Below are positions 53,712 to 62,457 of a stretch of DNA of 64,000 bases, piece after piece. Made by a program: the position numbers and the translations under genes. Under the pieces are notes generated by a model that did not search any database, was not told the origin of the DNA, and saw only the letters and a list, made by a program, of their open reading frames with translations. Positions within the stretch are counted from its first letter, which is position 1. The number at the start of each line of letters is the position of its first letter. The stretch is taken from positions 58,763 through 122,762 of the forward strand of contig PAPI01000011.1 of assembly GCA_002708845.1 (NCBI GenBank). Reading direction: 5' to 3'. This stretch comes from Leeuwenhoekiella sp. (GTDB lineage: Bacteria; Bacteroidota; Bacteroidia; Flavobacteriales; Flavobacteriaceae).

Positions 53712-55484
53712 TTGGATTTGAACGACACGCCTGCAAAATCTAAGTTCCTTAAGACAATTTACCGCACGGCCTTTATCTTAAGCCTGATTGGTGTTTTTGC
53801 TTTTATAATCGATTTTGGTTACGAGCAATCTTCAACCATACAGCGGGCACTCAATGCCTTTTACCTGATTATTTTATTTTTAGGAATTGGTGCTACGCTT
53901 ACCCGATATTTCGCCGAACACATCAAGCGTAGAAAACAGGTCGTTTTATTTGATTATGCAACTATTGCAGTCACGCTATATATCATTGCTATCCATTTTT
54001 TTGGGCAGGAAGCACACCGGCACCTTAGCTTTTTCTACGACGACAACTGGATTAAAGTTGCCATCCTGCTCACCTTTATAAGGGAGTTTGCTGAACAAAA
54101 AGTTTCCTATAAAAAAAGTGCACTTAATCCGGCTCAACTTTTTATCGTGAGTTTTCTGGGCATTATTTTACTGGGTGCTCTTTTACTGATGCTTCCTAAA
54201 GCGACCTATGAAGGAATCAGTTTTCTTGATGCCTTGTTTACCTCAACGAGCGCAGTCTGCGTTACGGGTTTAATAGTTGTTGACACCGGTAGTTATTTTA
54301 CACCCTTTGGTCAAAACATCATTGTTTTTCTTATTCAGTTAGGTGGGTTGGGAATTCTTACTTTTGCCAGTTACTTCAGCTATTTTTTTAAAGGCGTTTC
54401 CTCTTTTGAAAATCAGGTAATACTGAGTGACATGAACAACTCCAAAAAAATTGGAGAAGTCTTTTCTACTTTGAAACGTATTCTGCTCATTACCTTTTCT
54501 ATTGAAATTGTAGGTGCTTTTCTAATTTTTCTTAGCCTGAAAAGTAAAGTACTTCCTGAACTGGGCGACCGGATAGCTTTTTCGATCTTCCATTCGATTT
54601 CAGCCTTTTGTAACGCCGGATTTTCAACCTTATCAAACGGGCTTTACGACATCAACTACCGCTACAATTACGCCCTGCAGCTCACTTTAATAGCTTTGTT
54701 TGTCTTTGGCGGACTGGGTTTTCCTATTGTGATCAACGTCTTGCGCTACTTAAAGTATAAAATCATCAAGCCTATATTAAACCGCAACCAAAAGATTGAC
54801 TATAAGCCCTGGCTGCTTAGTCTAAGCAGTCGTATCACCCTGATTACGACCAGCAGCCTTCTGGTTATTGGTACATTACTGGTTTATATTAATGAGTACT
54901 CCAATACTCTGGCTGAGCACGATGGCCTGGGTAAATTTGTGACCGCGCTCTTTGGTGCTGCGACTCCGCGTACAGCCGGTTTTAATACGGTAGATATGAA
55001 TCAGCTTCATTTTTCTACCCTGATGCTTATATTTTTACTGATGTGGGTGGGAGCCTCACCTGCTTCAACCGGAGGTGGTATCAAGACCAGCACGTTTGCC
55101 ATCGCTACATTGAATTTTTTCAGCCTTGCTAAAGGAAAGACGCGTATTGAGGTTTACCGTCGCGAAATTGCCGATATTTCAGTACGTAGAGCTTTCGCCA
55201 TTATATCGCTTTCACTGGTAGTTATTGGTTTTGCCGTTATCGCGATTTCGAGTTTTGATTCTCAAAAAACGCTGCTCAGCATTGCTTTTGAATGTTTCTC
55301 GGCTTACAGTACGGTAGGATTAAGTTTAGGGATTACATCAAGTCTTTCGGCAGCAAGCAAAGGAGTAATCATTGCGGTAATGTTTATAGGGAGGGTGAGT
55401 ATGCTTACCCTTATGATCGCATTATTTAGAAAAGTAAAACAGCAGGCATACCGCTATCCTACCGAAGAAATTTTAATCAATTAA
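53712..55484 (+). CDS. TrkH/KtrB-family potassium uptake channel subunit
   Basis: 590 residues starting at TTG 53712; an in-frame stop lies directly before it, and no ATG is available until far inside the gene, so a TTG start (53712 or 53718) is forced. About 150 extra N-terminal residues with several helices precede the conserved core. The four selectivity-filter loops are visible: 'TSAVCVTGLIV', 'SAFCNAGFSTL', 'PRTAGFNTVD' and 'YSTVGLSLG'. It forms the membrane pore for K+ uptake with the TrkA-type regulator encoded 11 bases later. Confidence 0.92.
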   Translation: MDLNDTPAKSKFLKTIYRTAFILSLIGVFAFIIDFGYEQSSTIQRALNAFYLIILFLGIGATLTRYFAEHIKRRKQVVLFDYATIAVTLYIIAIHFFGQEAHRHLSFFYDDNWIKVAILLTFIREFAEQKVSYKKSALNPAQLFIVSFLGIILLGALLLMLPKATYEGISFLDALFTSTSAVCVTGLIVVDTGSYFTPFGQNIIVFLIQLGGLGILTFASYFSYFFKGVSSFENQVILSDMNNSKKIGEVFSTLKRILLITFSIEIVGAFLIFLSLKSKVLPELGDRIAFSIFHSISAFCNAGFSTLSNGLYDINYRYNYALQLTLIALFVFGGLGFPIVINVLRYLKYKIIKPILNRNQKIDYKPWLLSLSSRITLITTSSLLVIGTLLVYINEYSNTLAEHDGLGKFVTALFGAATPRTAGFNTVDMNQLHFSTLMLIFLLMWVGASPASTGGGIKTSTFAIATLNFFSLAKGKTRIEVYRREIADISVRRAFAIISLSLVVIGFAVIAISSFDSQKTLLSIAFECFSAYSTVGLSLGITSSLSAASKGVIIAVMFIGRVSMLTLMIALFRKVKQQAYRYPTEEILIN

Positions 55485-55495
55485 GATATTTGTTT

Positions 55496-56182
55496 ATGAA
55501 ATACATCATTATTGGATTGGGTAGTTTTGGTGCCTCTCTGGCCGAAAAACTTACTGCGCAGGGCAATGAAGTCATAGGTATCGATATCAATATGCAAAAG
55601 GTAGAAGCGCTCAAGGAAAAAATCTCGCATACCATTTGCCTTGATGCTACAGACGAGCATACCGTAAACGGACTACCCCTTAAAGATACGGATATCGTTA
55701 TTGTTGCCATTGGTGAAAATCAGGGGACTAACGTGATGGTAAGCGCTTTACTCAAAAATCTGAAAGTTAAAAAACTCATCAGCCGGGCTGTAAACAATCT
55801 ACACGAAAATGTACTCAATGCTATTGGCGTTGATGAAATTGTGCATCCCGAACAGGAAAGTGCAGAGCGCTGGGCAAAAAAACTCTGTATGCACGGGGTT
55901 GTAGACTCATTTGAACTCAACGATTACTTCAGTATTGTTGAGGTGAAACTGCCTGTAAAATACGAAAACAAAACGGTTGAAGATGTTCAGTTTAGAGAAC
56001 GCTATAACCTACTGGTACTTACTACACTCAAAAACGCGCAGGTTGATACCAACGTTGGCAAGACTAAAACCATTGTAGATGTGCAAAGCGTCGCCACACC
56101 TTCTTTAATTTTGGAAAAAGGAGACATCCTTGTTTTATACGGCTCCAATAAAGACATCAGCCGTTTTATAAAGTCTGCTTAA
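55496..56182 (+). CDS. TrkA/KtrA-type regulatory subunit (single RCK)
   Basis: 228 residues from ATG 55496 (a TTG two codons earlier is less likely). The Rossmann RCK_N domain starts 'KYIIIGLGSFGASLAEKL', with the acidic ribose-binding 'VIGIDINMQKVEAL'. An RCK_C domain fills the last ~80 residues (KLPVKYENKTVEDVQFRERY). One RCK unit, not two, makes it more like KtrA than E. coli TrkA. It binds nucleotide and gates the potassium channel encoded just upstream. Confidence 0.92.
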   Translation: MKYIIIGLGSFGASLAEKLTAQGNEVIGIDINMQKVEALKEKISHTICLDATDEHTVNGLPLKDTDIVIVAIGENQGTNVMVSALLKNLKVKKLISRAVNNLHENVLNAIGVDEIVHPEQESAERWAKKLCMHGVVDSFELNDYFSIVEVKLPVKYENKTVEDVQFRERYNLLVLTTLKNAQVDTNVGKTKTIVDVQSVATPSLILEKGDILVLYGSNKDISRFIKSA

Positions 56183-56185
56183 ACC

Positions 56186-56211
56186 AAAGCATTAACGTCA
56201 AAGCTTTTTTT
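56186..56211 (+). terminator. Weak terminator after the trk pair
   Basis: A short stem, AAAGC (56186-56190) with GCTTT (56203-56207), followed by seven T. Small but well placed four bases after the stop. Confidence 0.35.
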
Positions 56212-56263
56212 AGTTTTAGTTTATAAATGTTTTTATTACATTTATTAAAATTAAAATTGAACG

Positions 56264-57310
56264 ATGCACCATTTTACTTCTTTGTCCCGCAAAGCTATTT
56301 TATTAATAGCGGGTATGTTAGCTTTCACTTCGTGCTCAACGGCACAAAAGAGCTTAACGACTTCTGAAACCTGCGAAGAACTGCCCTATATCAATCCTAT
56401 AGTTCCGCAAAGGGCAGATCCCTGGGTGTATAAAGACAGTGATGGCACTTATTATTTTATCGCCACAGCACCAGAGTACGATCGTATAGAAATCAGAAAA
56501 TCTAACACCATTAATGGTCTTGGTACGGCAGAGCCGAAAGTAATCTGGACCAAACACAAAACCGGGAAGATGGGCGCACATATCTGGGCCCCGGAATTGC
56601 ATAAGATTAATGGAAAATGGTATGTGTATTTTGCTGCAGGAGAAGTAGAAGATGTATGGAAGATACGCATGTTTGTACTCTCAACTGATGCGGCAGATCC
56701 TACCGAAGGAATCTGGAAAGAAGAAGGACAAATCGCAACAGAGCAAGATTCGTTCTCTCTGGACGCCACTACTTTTGAACACAAAGGCAAACGTTATTTA
56801 GTTTGGGCACAGGCCAAAACTCCACATGAGGGCACCTCTCTTATATTATCTGAGATGGACTCCCCCACCAGCCTTACCGGACCTGAAATAATCATCACTT
56901 ATCCCAAATACGATTGGGAGCTCATAGGTTATAAAGTGAATGAAGGTCCAGCGCTTATTAAACATGGCGATAAGCTGTTTTTAACCTATTCTGCCAGCGC
57001 AACAGACGCTAACTATGCAGTAGGTTTACTTTGGGTAGATGAAGATGCAGATTTGATGAATCCCGAATCATGGCATAAATCTGAAAAACCGGTATTCTCC
57101 ACCAATGCAGAAGTCCGCCGTTTCGGACCAGGACATAATTCTTTTACAAAATCTGAGGACGGTAAAAGTGATGTGATGATTTATCATGCTCGCGTTTATG
57201 AACAGGTACGCGGCAATTCGCTTTACGATTTTAATCGGCATACCCGTGCCCGTGTGATTGAATGGGATGAAAACGGCTTCCCTGATTTTAGACAGAACGT
57301 GAGGGATTAA
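56264..57310 (+). CDS. GH43-family lipoprotein (arabinosidase/xylosidase-like)
   Basis: 348 residues with a lipobox Cys at 24 (GMLAFTSCSTAQ). The five-bladed GH43 fold shows the three catalytic acids: base Asp52 in 'VPQRADPWVYKDSDGTYYF', the pKa-tuning Asp ~167 in 'FSLDATTF' and the acid Glu ~227 in 'KVNEGPALIKHG'. It should hydrolyse alpha-arabinofuranosides or beta-xylosides at the cell surface. It is alone: no SusC/D or other hemicellulase lies next to it, so the target glycan is uncertain. Confidence 0.9.
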   Translation: MHHFTSLSRKAILLIAGMLAFTSCSTAQKSLTTSETCEELPYINPIVPQRADPWVYKDSDGTYYFIATAPEYDRIEIRKSNTINGLGTAEPKVIWTKHKTGKMGAHIWAPELHKINGKWYVYFAAGEVEDVWKIRMFVLSTDAADPTEGIWKEEGQIATEQDSFSLDATTFEHKGKRYLVWAQAKTPHEGTSLILSEMDSPTSLTGPEIIITYPKYDWELIGYKVNEGPALIKHGDKLFLTYSASATDANYAVGLLWVDEDADLMNPESWHKSEKPVFSTNAEVRRFGPGHNSFTKSEDGKSDVMIYHARVYEQVRGNSLYDFNRHTRARVIEWDENGFPDFRQNVRD

Positions 57311-57403
57311 CATAGAGCCTCTTCCGGAAAACAGCTTACTAAAGCCTTTTAAATTTTTGGTATTTGTCTGAATTCTAAATCAATATCTTAATGTATCTTA
57401 CAG

Positions 57404-57429
57404 TGAAATCCTGCTTGAGCAGGATTTCA
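57404..57429 (+). promoter_or_regulatory. Leader hairpin before the dienelactone hydrolase gene
   Basis: An 11-bp perfect stem, TGAAATCCTGC (57404-57414) with GCAGGATTTCA (57419-57429), and a TTGA loop, ending 15 bases before the ATG at 57445. No T run follows on the plus strand, so it is not a normal terminator for GH43. It may control translation or protect the mRNA 5' end. Confidence 0.4.
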
Positions 57430-57444
57430 TCTAAAAAAATCGCT

Positions 57445-58332
57445 ATGAGGAAATTGAAGAAAGAAGACATAAAGCAGGAAGTTTTTGATTTATATGATGC
57501 TTACGCCCACAATAAGCTGGAGCGCCGCGAATTTGTAGAAAAGCTTTCCCTATTTGCCGCTGGAAGTGTGACCGTGCCGGCCCTACTGAGTTTTTTAATG
57601 CCCGATTACAAAAATACGATGCTGGTAGACCCTCAGGATCCCAATCTGGATTCTAAATTTATCACGTACAATTCTCCAAAAGGAGGTGGCGAGATCAAAG
57701 CTTTACTTTCAAAACCCAAAGACGCCACCGAAAAGCTGGGAGGCATTGTAGTGGTTCACGAAAACCGCGGACTCAACCCCTACATAGAAGATACGGCTCG
57801 AAGAGCAGCACTTGATGGTTTTATTACCCTTGCACCAGACGCTTTAAGTCCGTTAGGAGGGTATCCCGGCAACGATGACGAAGGTCGTGCGATGCAACGC
57901 AAACGGGATGGTGCCGAAATGCTCGAAGATTTTATTGCCGCTTACGAACTTCTTAAAAATCATCCTGAGTGTAACGGAAAAGTAGGCGTAGTCGGTTTTT
58001 GCTTTGGCGGTTCCATTTCTAATATGATGGCGGTGCGCGTACCCGATTTGGCAGCTTCAGTTCCGTTTTATGGTGGGCAACCTACCGATGATATTGACAA
58101 GATTCAAGCTCCGCTTTTATTACAATATGCTGGTCTTGACGAGCGCATCAATGCCGGCTGGCCCGCTTATGAAGCCAAGCTAAAAGAATTCAACAAAGAA
58201 TACGGAATGTTTATGTATCCCGGCGTAAATCACGGGTTTCACAATACCACGACTCCACGCTACGACCAGGAAGCCGCAGAACTTGCCTGGGAGCGTACCA
58301 TCGCGTTTTTTAAGGAGCATCTGGCCTCCTAA
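57445..58332 (+). CDS. Dienelactone hydrolase family protein with Tat-like signal
   Basis: 295 residues from ATG 57445; an upstream ATG at 57391 would put the leader hairpin inside the gene. The N-terminal part 'LERREFVEKLSLFAAGSVTV' resembles a twin-arginine signal followed by a hydrophobic stretch, so export is likely. The alpha/beta-hydrolase domain has the Cys nucleophile in 'VGFCFGGSISNMM', an acid in 'LQYAGLDERIN' and His in 'PGVNHGFHN', the triad of carboxymethylenebutenolidases. The natural substrate is unknown. Confidence 0.88.
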   Translation: MRKLKKEDIKQEVFDLYDAYAHNKLERREFVEKLSLFAAGSVTVPALLSFLMPDYKNTMLVDPQDPNLDSKFITYNSPKGGGEIKALLSKPKDATEKLGGIVVVHENRGLNPYIEDTARRAALDGFITLAPDALSPLGGYPGNDDEGRAMQRKRDGAEMLEDFIAAYELLKNHPECNGKVGVVGFCFGGSISNMMAVRVPDLAASVPFYGGQPTDDIDKIQAPLLLQYAGLDERINAGWPAYEAKLKEFNKEYGMFMYPGVNHGFHNTTTPRYDQEAAELAWERTIAFFKEHLAS

Positions 58333-58485
58333 TGTTTTTAAAACTCCAGGTAATCTTTGACTAGATTTTTACGATTAGTAAGAGGTTGCATTATACGGGT
58401 TTTATTGAGAAACTAAAGATCAACTTAGAATTTTGAAATCTCTTTAAACCCGTATGTAAAATAGATTTGATGATCAGCTTTACTA

Positions 58486-59214
58486 TTAATCGAGTTCTTT
58501 AAGAAGTTGTGCTGCCTTTTCGGCATTGTATGAGTTATTAGCTACAATTTCTTCAAGAATAGAAATGGCATCTGCTTTTTTATCGAGTTTCAAATAGGCT
58601 AATGCCAGATACCATCTGGACTTGTAATAAAAATTATCACGTGTCTCCTGATGTGATTTAAATAAGGTAATGGCTTCTTCGGTACGGCCCAAAGCCAAAA
58701 GCGCATTGCCCCGGTAAAACAACAGATACCCGTCACCGGTTGCCTCGTACAGTTTACTAAAGTCTTTTTCGGCCTGATCGTAGTCGCCCCGTTCATACAA
58801 AGCAAAACTTTTTTCAAGCAAACCTTCAGCGTGTTCACCCCGCACAACAGGAGCGATAATATTACGATACGGCTCAAAATTTTCCGCATATAACTCTTCG
58901 GGCGTGGACTGGTTGCCTATAAAAAGAGCTCCAAATAGGCTCAACCCAATAATCAAAATAGCTGCCACGGCATAACGCCACAACTTTAAACCGGTAGATT
59001 TTTGGTTTTTATTGAATTTTTCGGTCTCAAGATTAACAAGTGTTGATTTTAAATCAGCCTTAGACTGATCTATTAATGCTGCCTGCAAATCCTTTTCAAC
59101 CTCAAATTCTTCTGCAAATGCAGCATCTCTCTGCAACGCATCGCTAAGTTGGCGCGCTTCGTCCTCACTCAGCCGTCCCGCAAAATAAGCTTCAACAAGT
59201 TCTTCTCTATTCAT
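58486..59214 (-). CDS. TPR membrane protein, putative anti-sigma factor
   Basis: 242 residues from the ATG ending at 59214, two bases past the stop of the sigma-factor gene. A 70-80-residue N-terminal helical region (REELVEAYFAGRLSEDEARQ) resembles the cytoplasmic zinc-less anti-sigma/'zf-HC2-like' type. One membrane helix (YAVAAILIIGLSLFGALFIG) and three or more TPR units (LYERGDYDQAEKDFSKLYEA, LALAYLKLDKKADAISILEE) follow. Gene order suggests it binds and restrains the ECF sigma factor, but this is inferred. Confidence 0.78.
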   Translation of the reverse strand: MNREELVEAYFAGRLSEDEARQLSDALQRDAAFAEEFEVEKDLQAALIDQSKADLKSTLVNLETEKFNKNQKSTGLKLWRYAVAAILIIGLSLFGALFIGNQSTPEELYAENFEPYRNIIAPVVRGEHAEGLLEKSFALYERGDYDQAEKDFSKLYEATGDGYLLFYRGNALLALGRTEEAITLFKSHQETRDNFYYKSRWYLALAYLKLDKKADAISILEEIVANNSYNAEKAAQLLKELD

Positions 59215-59216
59215 GA

Positions 59217-59756
59217 CTAGGGGATCATTTTTTCTTTTAACTGCTTCATACATCGGGACTTTGCAGCCTTTACGGTATTGATGTTTTCGTACTGCTCTAC
59301 CTCTTGAATATCCTTTAGACTCATCCCTTTCAGGTAAAAACAGGTCAACAGCATTTTACAGCGTTCTCCCAATGTTTCAAAATGCCTGCGCAATGCGATT
59401 TGCCTTTCGCTAAGGGTTGTCTCTTCAAAATGAGCTTGCTCAACGGTTTCCACTTTAAAGTCTAATTCATCCCCGGTTACCTGTTTTTTAGCGTACCGCA
59501 GGTGCTCATAGATCTTAAATTTCCCAATGCTGAACAAATACGTCTTTATAGAACTCGTGAGCGTGCTCAACTTTCCGCTCATTACGTTTTCATAGAGTTT
59601 TACGATACTGTCCTGATAGATATCCAGAATATCGTCATCAGAAAGCTCATACTTCCTTGCAAAACCAATAAAACTACTGCGATAGGCCTCATAAATTTTA
59701 GTATAGGCTTCAGAGTCTCCTGTTCTGAGTTGTTCTAGGGTTGGTTCTATAATCAT
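59217..59756 (-). CDS. ECF-type sigma-70 family RNA polymerase sigma factor
   Basis: 179 residues. Sigma region 2 reads 'DILDIYQDSIVKLYENV' with the -10-contacting 'TYLFSIGKFKIYEHLRYAKK'. Region 4 is a helix-turn-helix, 'CFYLKGMSLKDIQEVEQYEN'. It directs transcription of a small regulon in response to an envelope signal. It lies just upstream of its probable anti-sigma partner and is divergent from an OmpA-family gene, a likely target. Confidence 0.92.
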   Translation of the reverse strand: MIIEPTLEQLRTGDSEAYTKIYEAYRSSFIGFARKYELSDDDILDIYQDSIVKLYENVMSGKLSTLTSSIKTYLFSIGKFKIYEHLRYAKKQVTGDELDFKVETVEQAHFEETTLSERQIALRRHFETLGERCKMLLTCFYLKGMSLKDIQEVEQYENINTVKAAKSRCMKQLKEKMIP

Positions 59757-59870
59757 TAATGAAGCATCGCGCTGAAGGTTAACACATAAATCTAAAAATA
59801 CAATTTTTTAAAAATGATGTTAACCTTTTAATTCTGAAAGCATAAAAAGTAAATCTTAAAACTTAATACT

Positions 59871-61190
59871 ATGAGACGCATTACTTTTTTAGTGCTTGTG
59901 ATGGCCTTGTGCTACAGCAACAACACCGAAGCCCAGTTCTTAAAAAAACTGACCAAAAAACTGGAAGACAAACTAGACAGAACCACCAAGAATCTGGAAG
60001 ACAAAGCTGATAAACAGGTTGATAAAATTCTGGGCCTTGATGAAAACGATTCTATACCCTCTGTTAATGGTACTGAAATGGAAATGGACGAAACCGGTAC
60101 AGATGAGATGGATTATCCTAATGAAACTGCAGACAACAATCAAGAAGTAGGCTTTAGGGCCTACAGCAAATACGACTTTGTACCGGGTACAAATCTGGTT
60201 GCTTTTGAAGACTTCTCTTCAGATTCCGTTGGCGATTTTCCCCAAAAATGGAATACAAATTCGAGTGCCGAAGTAGTAACGCTTAATACGCTTCCCGGAA
60301 AATGGCTGCGTATTGGTAACGGTTGGGGTACCTACGTTTTTGACGGTATTCCTCAGGATTTACCCGACGACTTTACGTTGGAGTTTGATTTGCTTTACGA
60401 TTTTAACGCAGATACCTATGCTTTTAAACGCTATGTAAATGTGGTATTGTCTGAGCTTGAAAATCCTAATATGTATATGGACGAGTTTAGCTACGGAAAA
60501 GAAGTGACCACCATCAGCCTCAGCAATTCGGCATCTGCCCGCGGCGTAGCGCTTGATAAGAAAACAGCTAAAAAAGGTATGAACGTTTCAGGAAACAATA
60601 ATCATCCTGCATTTTCAAAAGCCGGAAAAAGCGGCGTGCCTTACCACATTGCCATCTTAAAAAAAGGCAGTCGTATAAAAGTGTACGTTGATCAGGATAA
60701 AGTACTTGACATTCCGCGTGGGGCTGATAACAATTTAAACTACCGCACGCTGCGATTTGAAAGTAGCGTAAGCCCCGAAAATGAATACTTCTACCTGGGC
60801 AACGTCAAGTTTGCCACAGGCGTCGAGTCCGGTGAGCGTTTGTTTAAAAACGGCTCTCATACCGCTTATGGAATCACCTTTGACAGCGGAAGCGCCAGCA
60901 TTCAACCGGCGTCTTACGCGAGTATTAAGCAAATCGCTCAGGCTATACAAAGCGATGCCACAGGCAACTATCTGATTACAGGACACACCGATTCTGATGG
61001 AGATACTTCCCTGAACATGCCGTTATCTGAAAGCAGAGCCGAAGCGGTAAAAGCAGCTTTGGTTAGTGAGTTTGGCATTGATGCTTCCCGGCTTCAAACT
61101 GCCGGAAAGGGATCTTTAGAGCCTGTTTCATCCGAAAATACCGCCACAGCCAAGGCTTTAAACCGCCGTGTAACAATAACTAAACTTTAA
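59871..61190 (+). CDS. OmpA-family protein with coiled-coil and jelly-roll-like middle
   Basis: 439 residues with a signal peptide (to ~22, NNTEAQ). An amphipathic Lys/Asp-rich coiled coil (KKLTKKLEDKLDRTTKNLED) and a beta-rich central region of ~180 residues (ALVAFEDF-like 'NLVAFEDFSSDSVGDFPQKW', resembling a laminin-G/concanavalin fold) follow. The C-terminal OmpA peptidoglycan-binding domain (~335-439) has 'YLITGHTDSDGDTSLNMPLS' and 'SESRAEAVKAALVSEFGI', closing with 'ALNRRVTI'. It probably ties the outer membrane or a secreted layer to the cell wall. First of three co-directional genes. Confidence 0.88.
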   Translation: MRRITFLVLVMALCYSNNTEAQFLKKLTKKLEDKLDRTTKNLEDKADKQVDKILGLDENDSIPSVNGTEMEMDETGTDEMDYPNETADNNQEVGFRAYSKYDFVPGTNLVAFEDFSSDSVGDFPQKWNTNSSAEVVTLNTLPGKWLRIGNGWGTYVFDGIPQDLPDDFTLEFDLLYDFNADTYAFKRYVNVVLSELENPNMYMDEFSYGKEVTTISLSNSASARGVALDKKTAKKGMNVSGNNNHPAFSKAGKSGVPYHIAILKKGSRIKVYVDQDKVLDIPRGADNNLNYRTLRFESSVSPENEYFYLGNVKFATGVESGERLFKNGSHTAYGITFDSGSASIQPASYASIKQIAQAIQSDATGNYLITGHTDSDGDTSLNMPLSESRAEAVKAALVSEFGIDASRLQTAGKGSLEPVSSENTATAKALNRRVTITKL

Positions 61191-61202
61191 TATCTAAATC
61201 TT

Positions 61203-61748
61203 ATGAAATATTCATTCAACTTAATTATTATGCTAGTTTGTTTCGCTTTCGCGGAAGCGCAAACCGCAAAGATCAGTTTAAATCGAAGCATCTCGCTCAA
61301 TCCAAAAGCAGAGGTTGTAGGCCAATTACTCGTTAACGGAAAATCTTCGGTTGAAATTCGCCTAAACGAAGGCAATGTGGTTGACCTGTTTAAAAATTTT
61401 AAAACAGGCAAACACCAGATCCAGTTTAATTTTAAGGGAGCCGGACTCGCTAAAGATCAGGAGGGACGTGGTGTAGCGCTATTTACTTTTGTGACCGAGA
61501 TTTATAAAGACGGAAAATTGATGCGTAGTGTAAAGCGCGAACCACTTACCTTTTTTCCGGGCGAAATGCTTGAACCAGTAGAGGCATTTGACGTTATACC
61601 CCTGCTCACCTTTGCTCAGGGTAATCCACTAGAAAACGGCGCCTATCCCGGCAAATTAACCAAAGGCAAATACCTAATCAAAATAAAAGCCATACCTATG
61701 GGCAGTAGCGGTAAAATAGAAGAAGCAAACCTAATTGTCTGGATTTAA
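61203..61748 (+). CDS. Secreted protein of unknown function
   Basis: 181 residues with a clear signal peptide (MKYSFNLIIMLVCFAFAEAQ) and a mature part rich in beta-strand. No recognised domain. It begins 12 bases after the OmpA gene and ends inside the upstream extension of the next lipoprotein gene, so it belongs to that operon. A near-perfect palindrome (CGCTTTCGCGGAAGCG) lies within its signal-peptide codons. Confidence 0.75.
   Translation: MKYSFNLIIMLVCFAFAEAQTAKISLNRSISLNPKAEVVGQLLVNGKSSVEIRLNEGNVVDLFKNFKTGKHQIQFNFKGAGLAKDQEGRGVALFTFVTEIYKDGKLMRSVKREPLTFFPGEMLEPVEAFDVIPLLTFAQGNPLENGAYPGKLTKGKYLIKIKAIPMGSSGKIEEANLIVWI
61244..61259. repeat. Near copy of the palindrome CGCTTTCGCGAAAGCG
   Basis: CGCTTTCGCGGAAGCG, one mismatch from a perfect 16-base palindrome. 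It encodes the end of a signal peptide (FAEAQ). Confidence 0.45.
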
Positions 61749-61758
61749 ATCAAAAACT

Positions 61759-62214
61759 ATGAAAAATTTAAAATTAATAGTGATGCTAACCCTTTGTATG
61801 GGGATCACACTAACTTCCTGTCAAAATTCAAAAGCCGGCAACACGTCTACAAACAACTCTTTTTCTGCTGCGGTAAACGGTAAAGACTTCAACGCAAAAT
61901 TTGTAACCGGGCAAATTACCGCAATAACAAACACACTATTATTAACGGGCAGTATGGGGGATGGTGAGGATATTCAGCTCTTTTTACCTCAGGATATAGG
62001 AGCCGGAACTTATAGTTATGATATGGGCATTCAAGGCAAATATCAAAAAACAGACGAAGATTTTGTTTTTGCCAATTCAGGCCAACTGGTTATCGAGACT
62101 CATGACACCGAAAATAAACACATCAAGGGAAGCTTTAATTTTACGGGCAAACCTATGGGTACTGACACCGCTAACTATACCATAGAAAACGGAAGCTTTT
62201 TCGTTCATTATTAA
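61759..62214 (+). CDS. Small lipoprotein, DUF6252-like
   Basis: About 151 residues from ATG 61759; an ATG at 61735 overlaps the preceding gene and gives a worse signal. Lipobox Cys at 21 (MGITLTSCQNSK). The mature region, 'AAVNGKDFNAKFVTGQITAI' and 'IKGSFNFTGKPMG', is an all-beta calycin-like fold common in Bacteroidota lipoproteins of unknown role. Last gene of the OmpA operon, followed by a strong terminator. Confidence 0.72.
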   Translation: MKNLKLIVMLTLCMGITLTSCQNSKAGNTSTNNSFSAAVNGKDFNAKFVTGQITAITNTLLLTGSMGDGEDIQLFLPQDIGAGTYSYDMGIQGKYQKTDEDFVFANSGQLVIETHDTENKHIKGSFNFTGKPMGTDTANYTIENGSFFVHY

Positions 62215-62255
62215 AAAAGGAGTTGAAGAGTATTAAGTTTCAGAAAACACCTTTT

Positions 62256-62284
62256 AAGTCCCTCTCAGGAGGGGCTTTTTTTTT
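62256..62284 (+). terminator. Terminator of the OmpA operon
   Basis: A 9-bp stem, AAGTCCCTC (62256-62264) with GAGGGGCTT (62269-62277), one G-T pair, a TCAG loop and nine T (62276-62284). Confidence 0.88.
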
Positions 62285-62301
62285 AACACAACGTTTTAAA
62301 T

Positions 62302-62334
62302 AAAAAAAACTCTGATTTTCATCAGAGGTTTTTC
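62302..62334. terminator. Second, bidirectional terminator
   Basis: CTCTGAT (62310-62316) pairs with ATCAGAG (62321-62327), TTTC loop, with A-run and T-run flanks. It can end the leftward pentapeptide gene or back up the OmpA terminator. Nearly the same hairpin recurs at 63851-63880. Confidence 0.7.
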
Positions 62335-62457
62335 TTATATAAGTGAGCATAAAAAGTCCCATTATTCTTTTTCATATTGAAAATGTAGAATTAAGAAACT
62401 GAACAAAAAATTCCTTTCAGACTGGTTGATGGAAGTAGAAATTGAAAGTGAGAGTTT

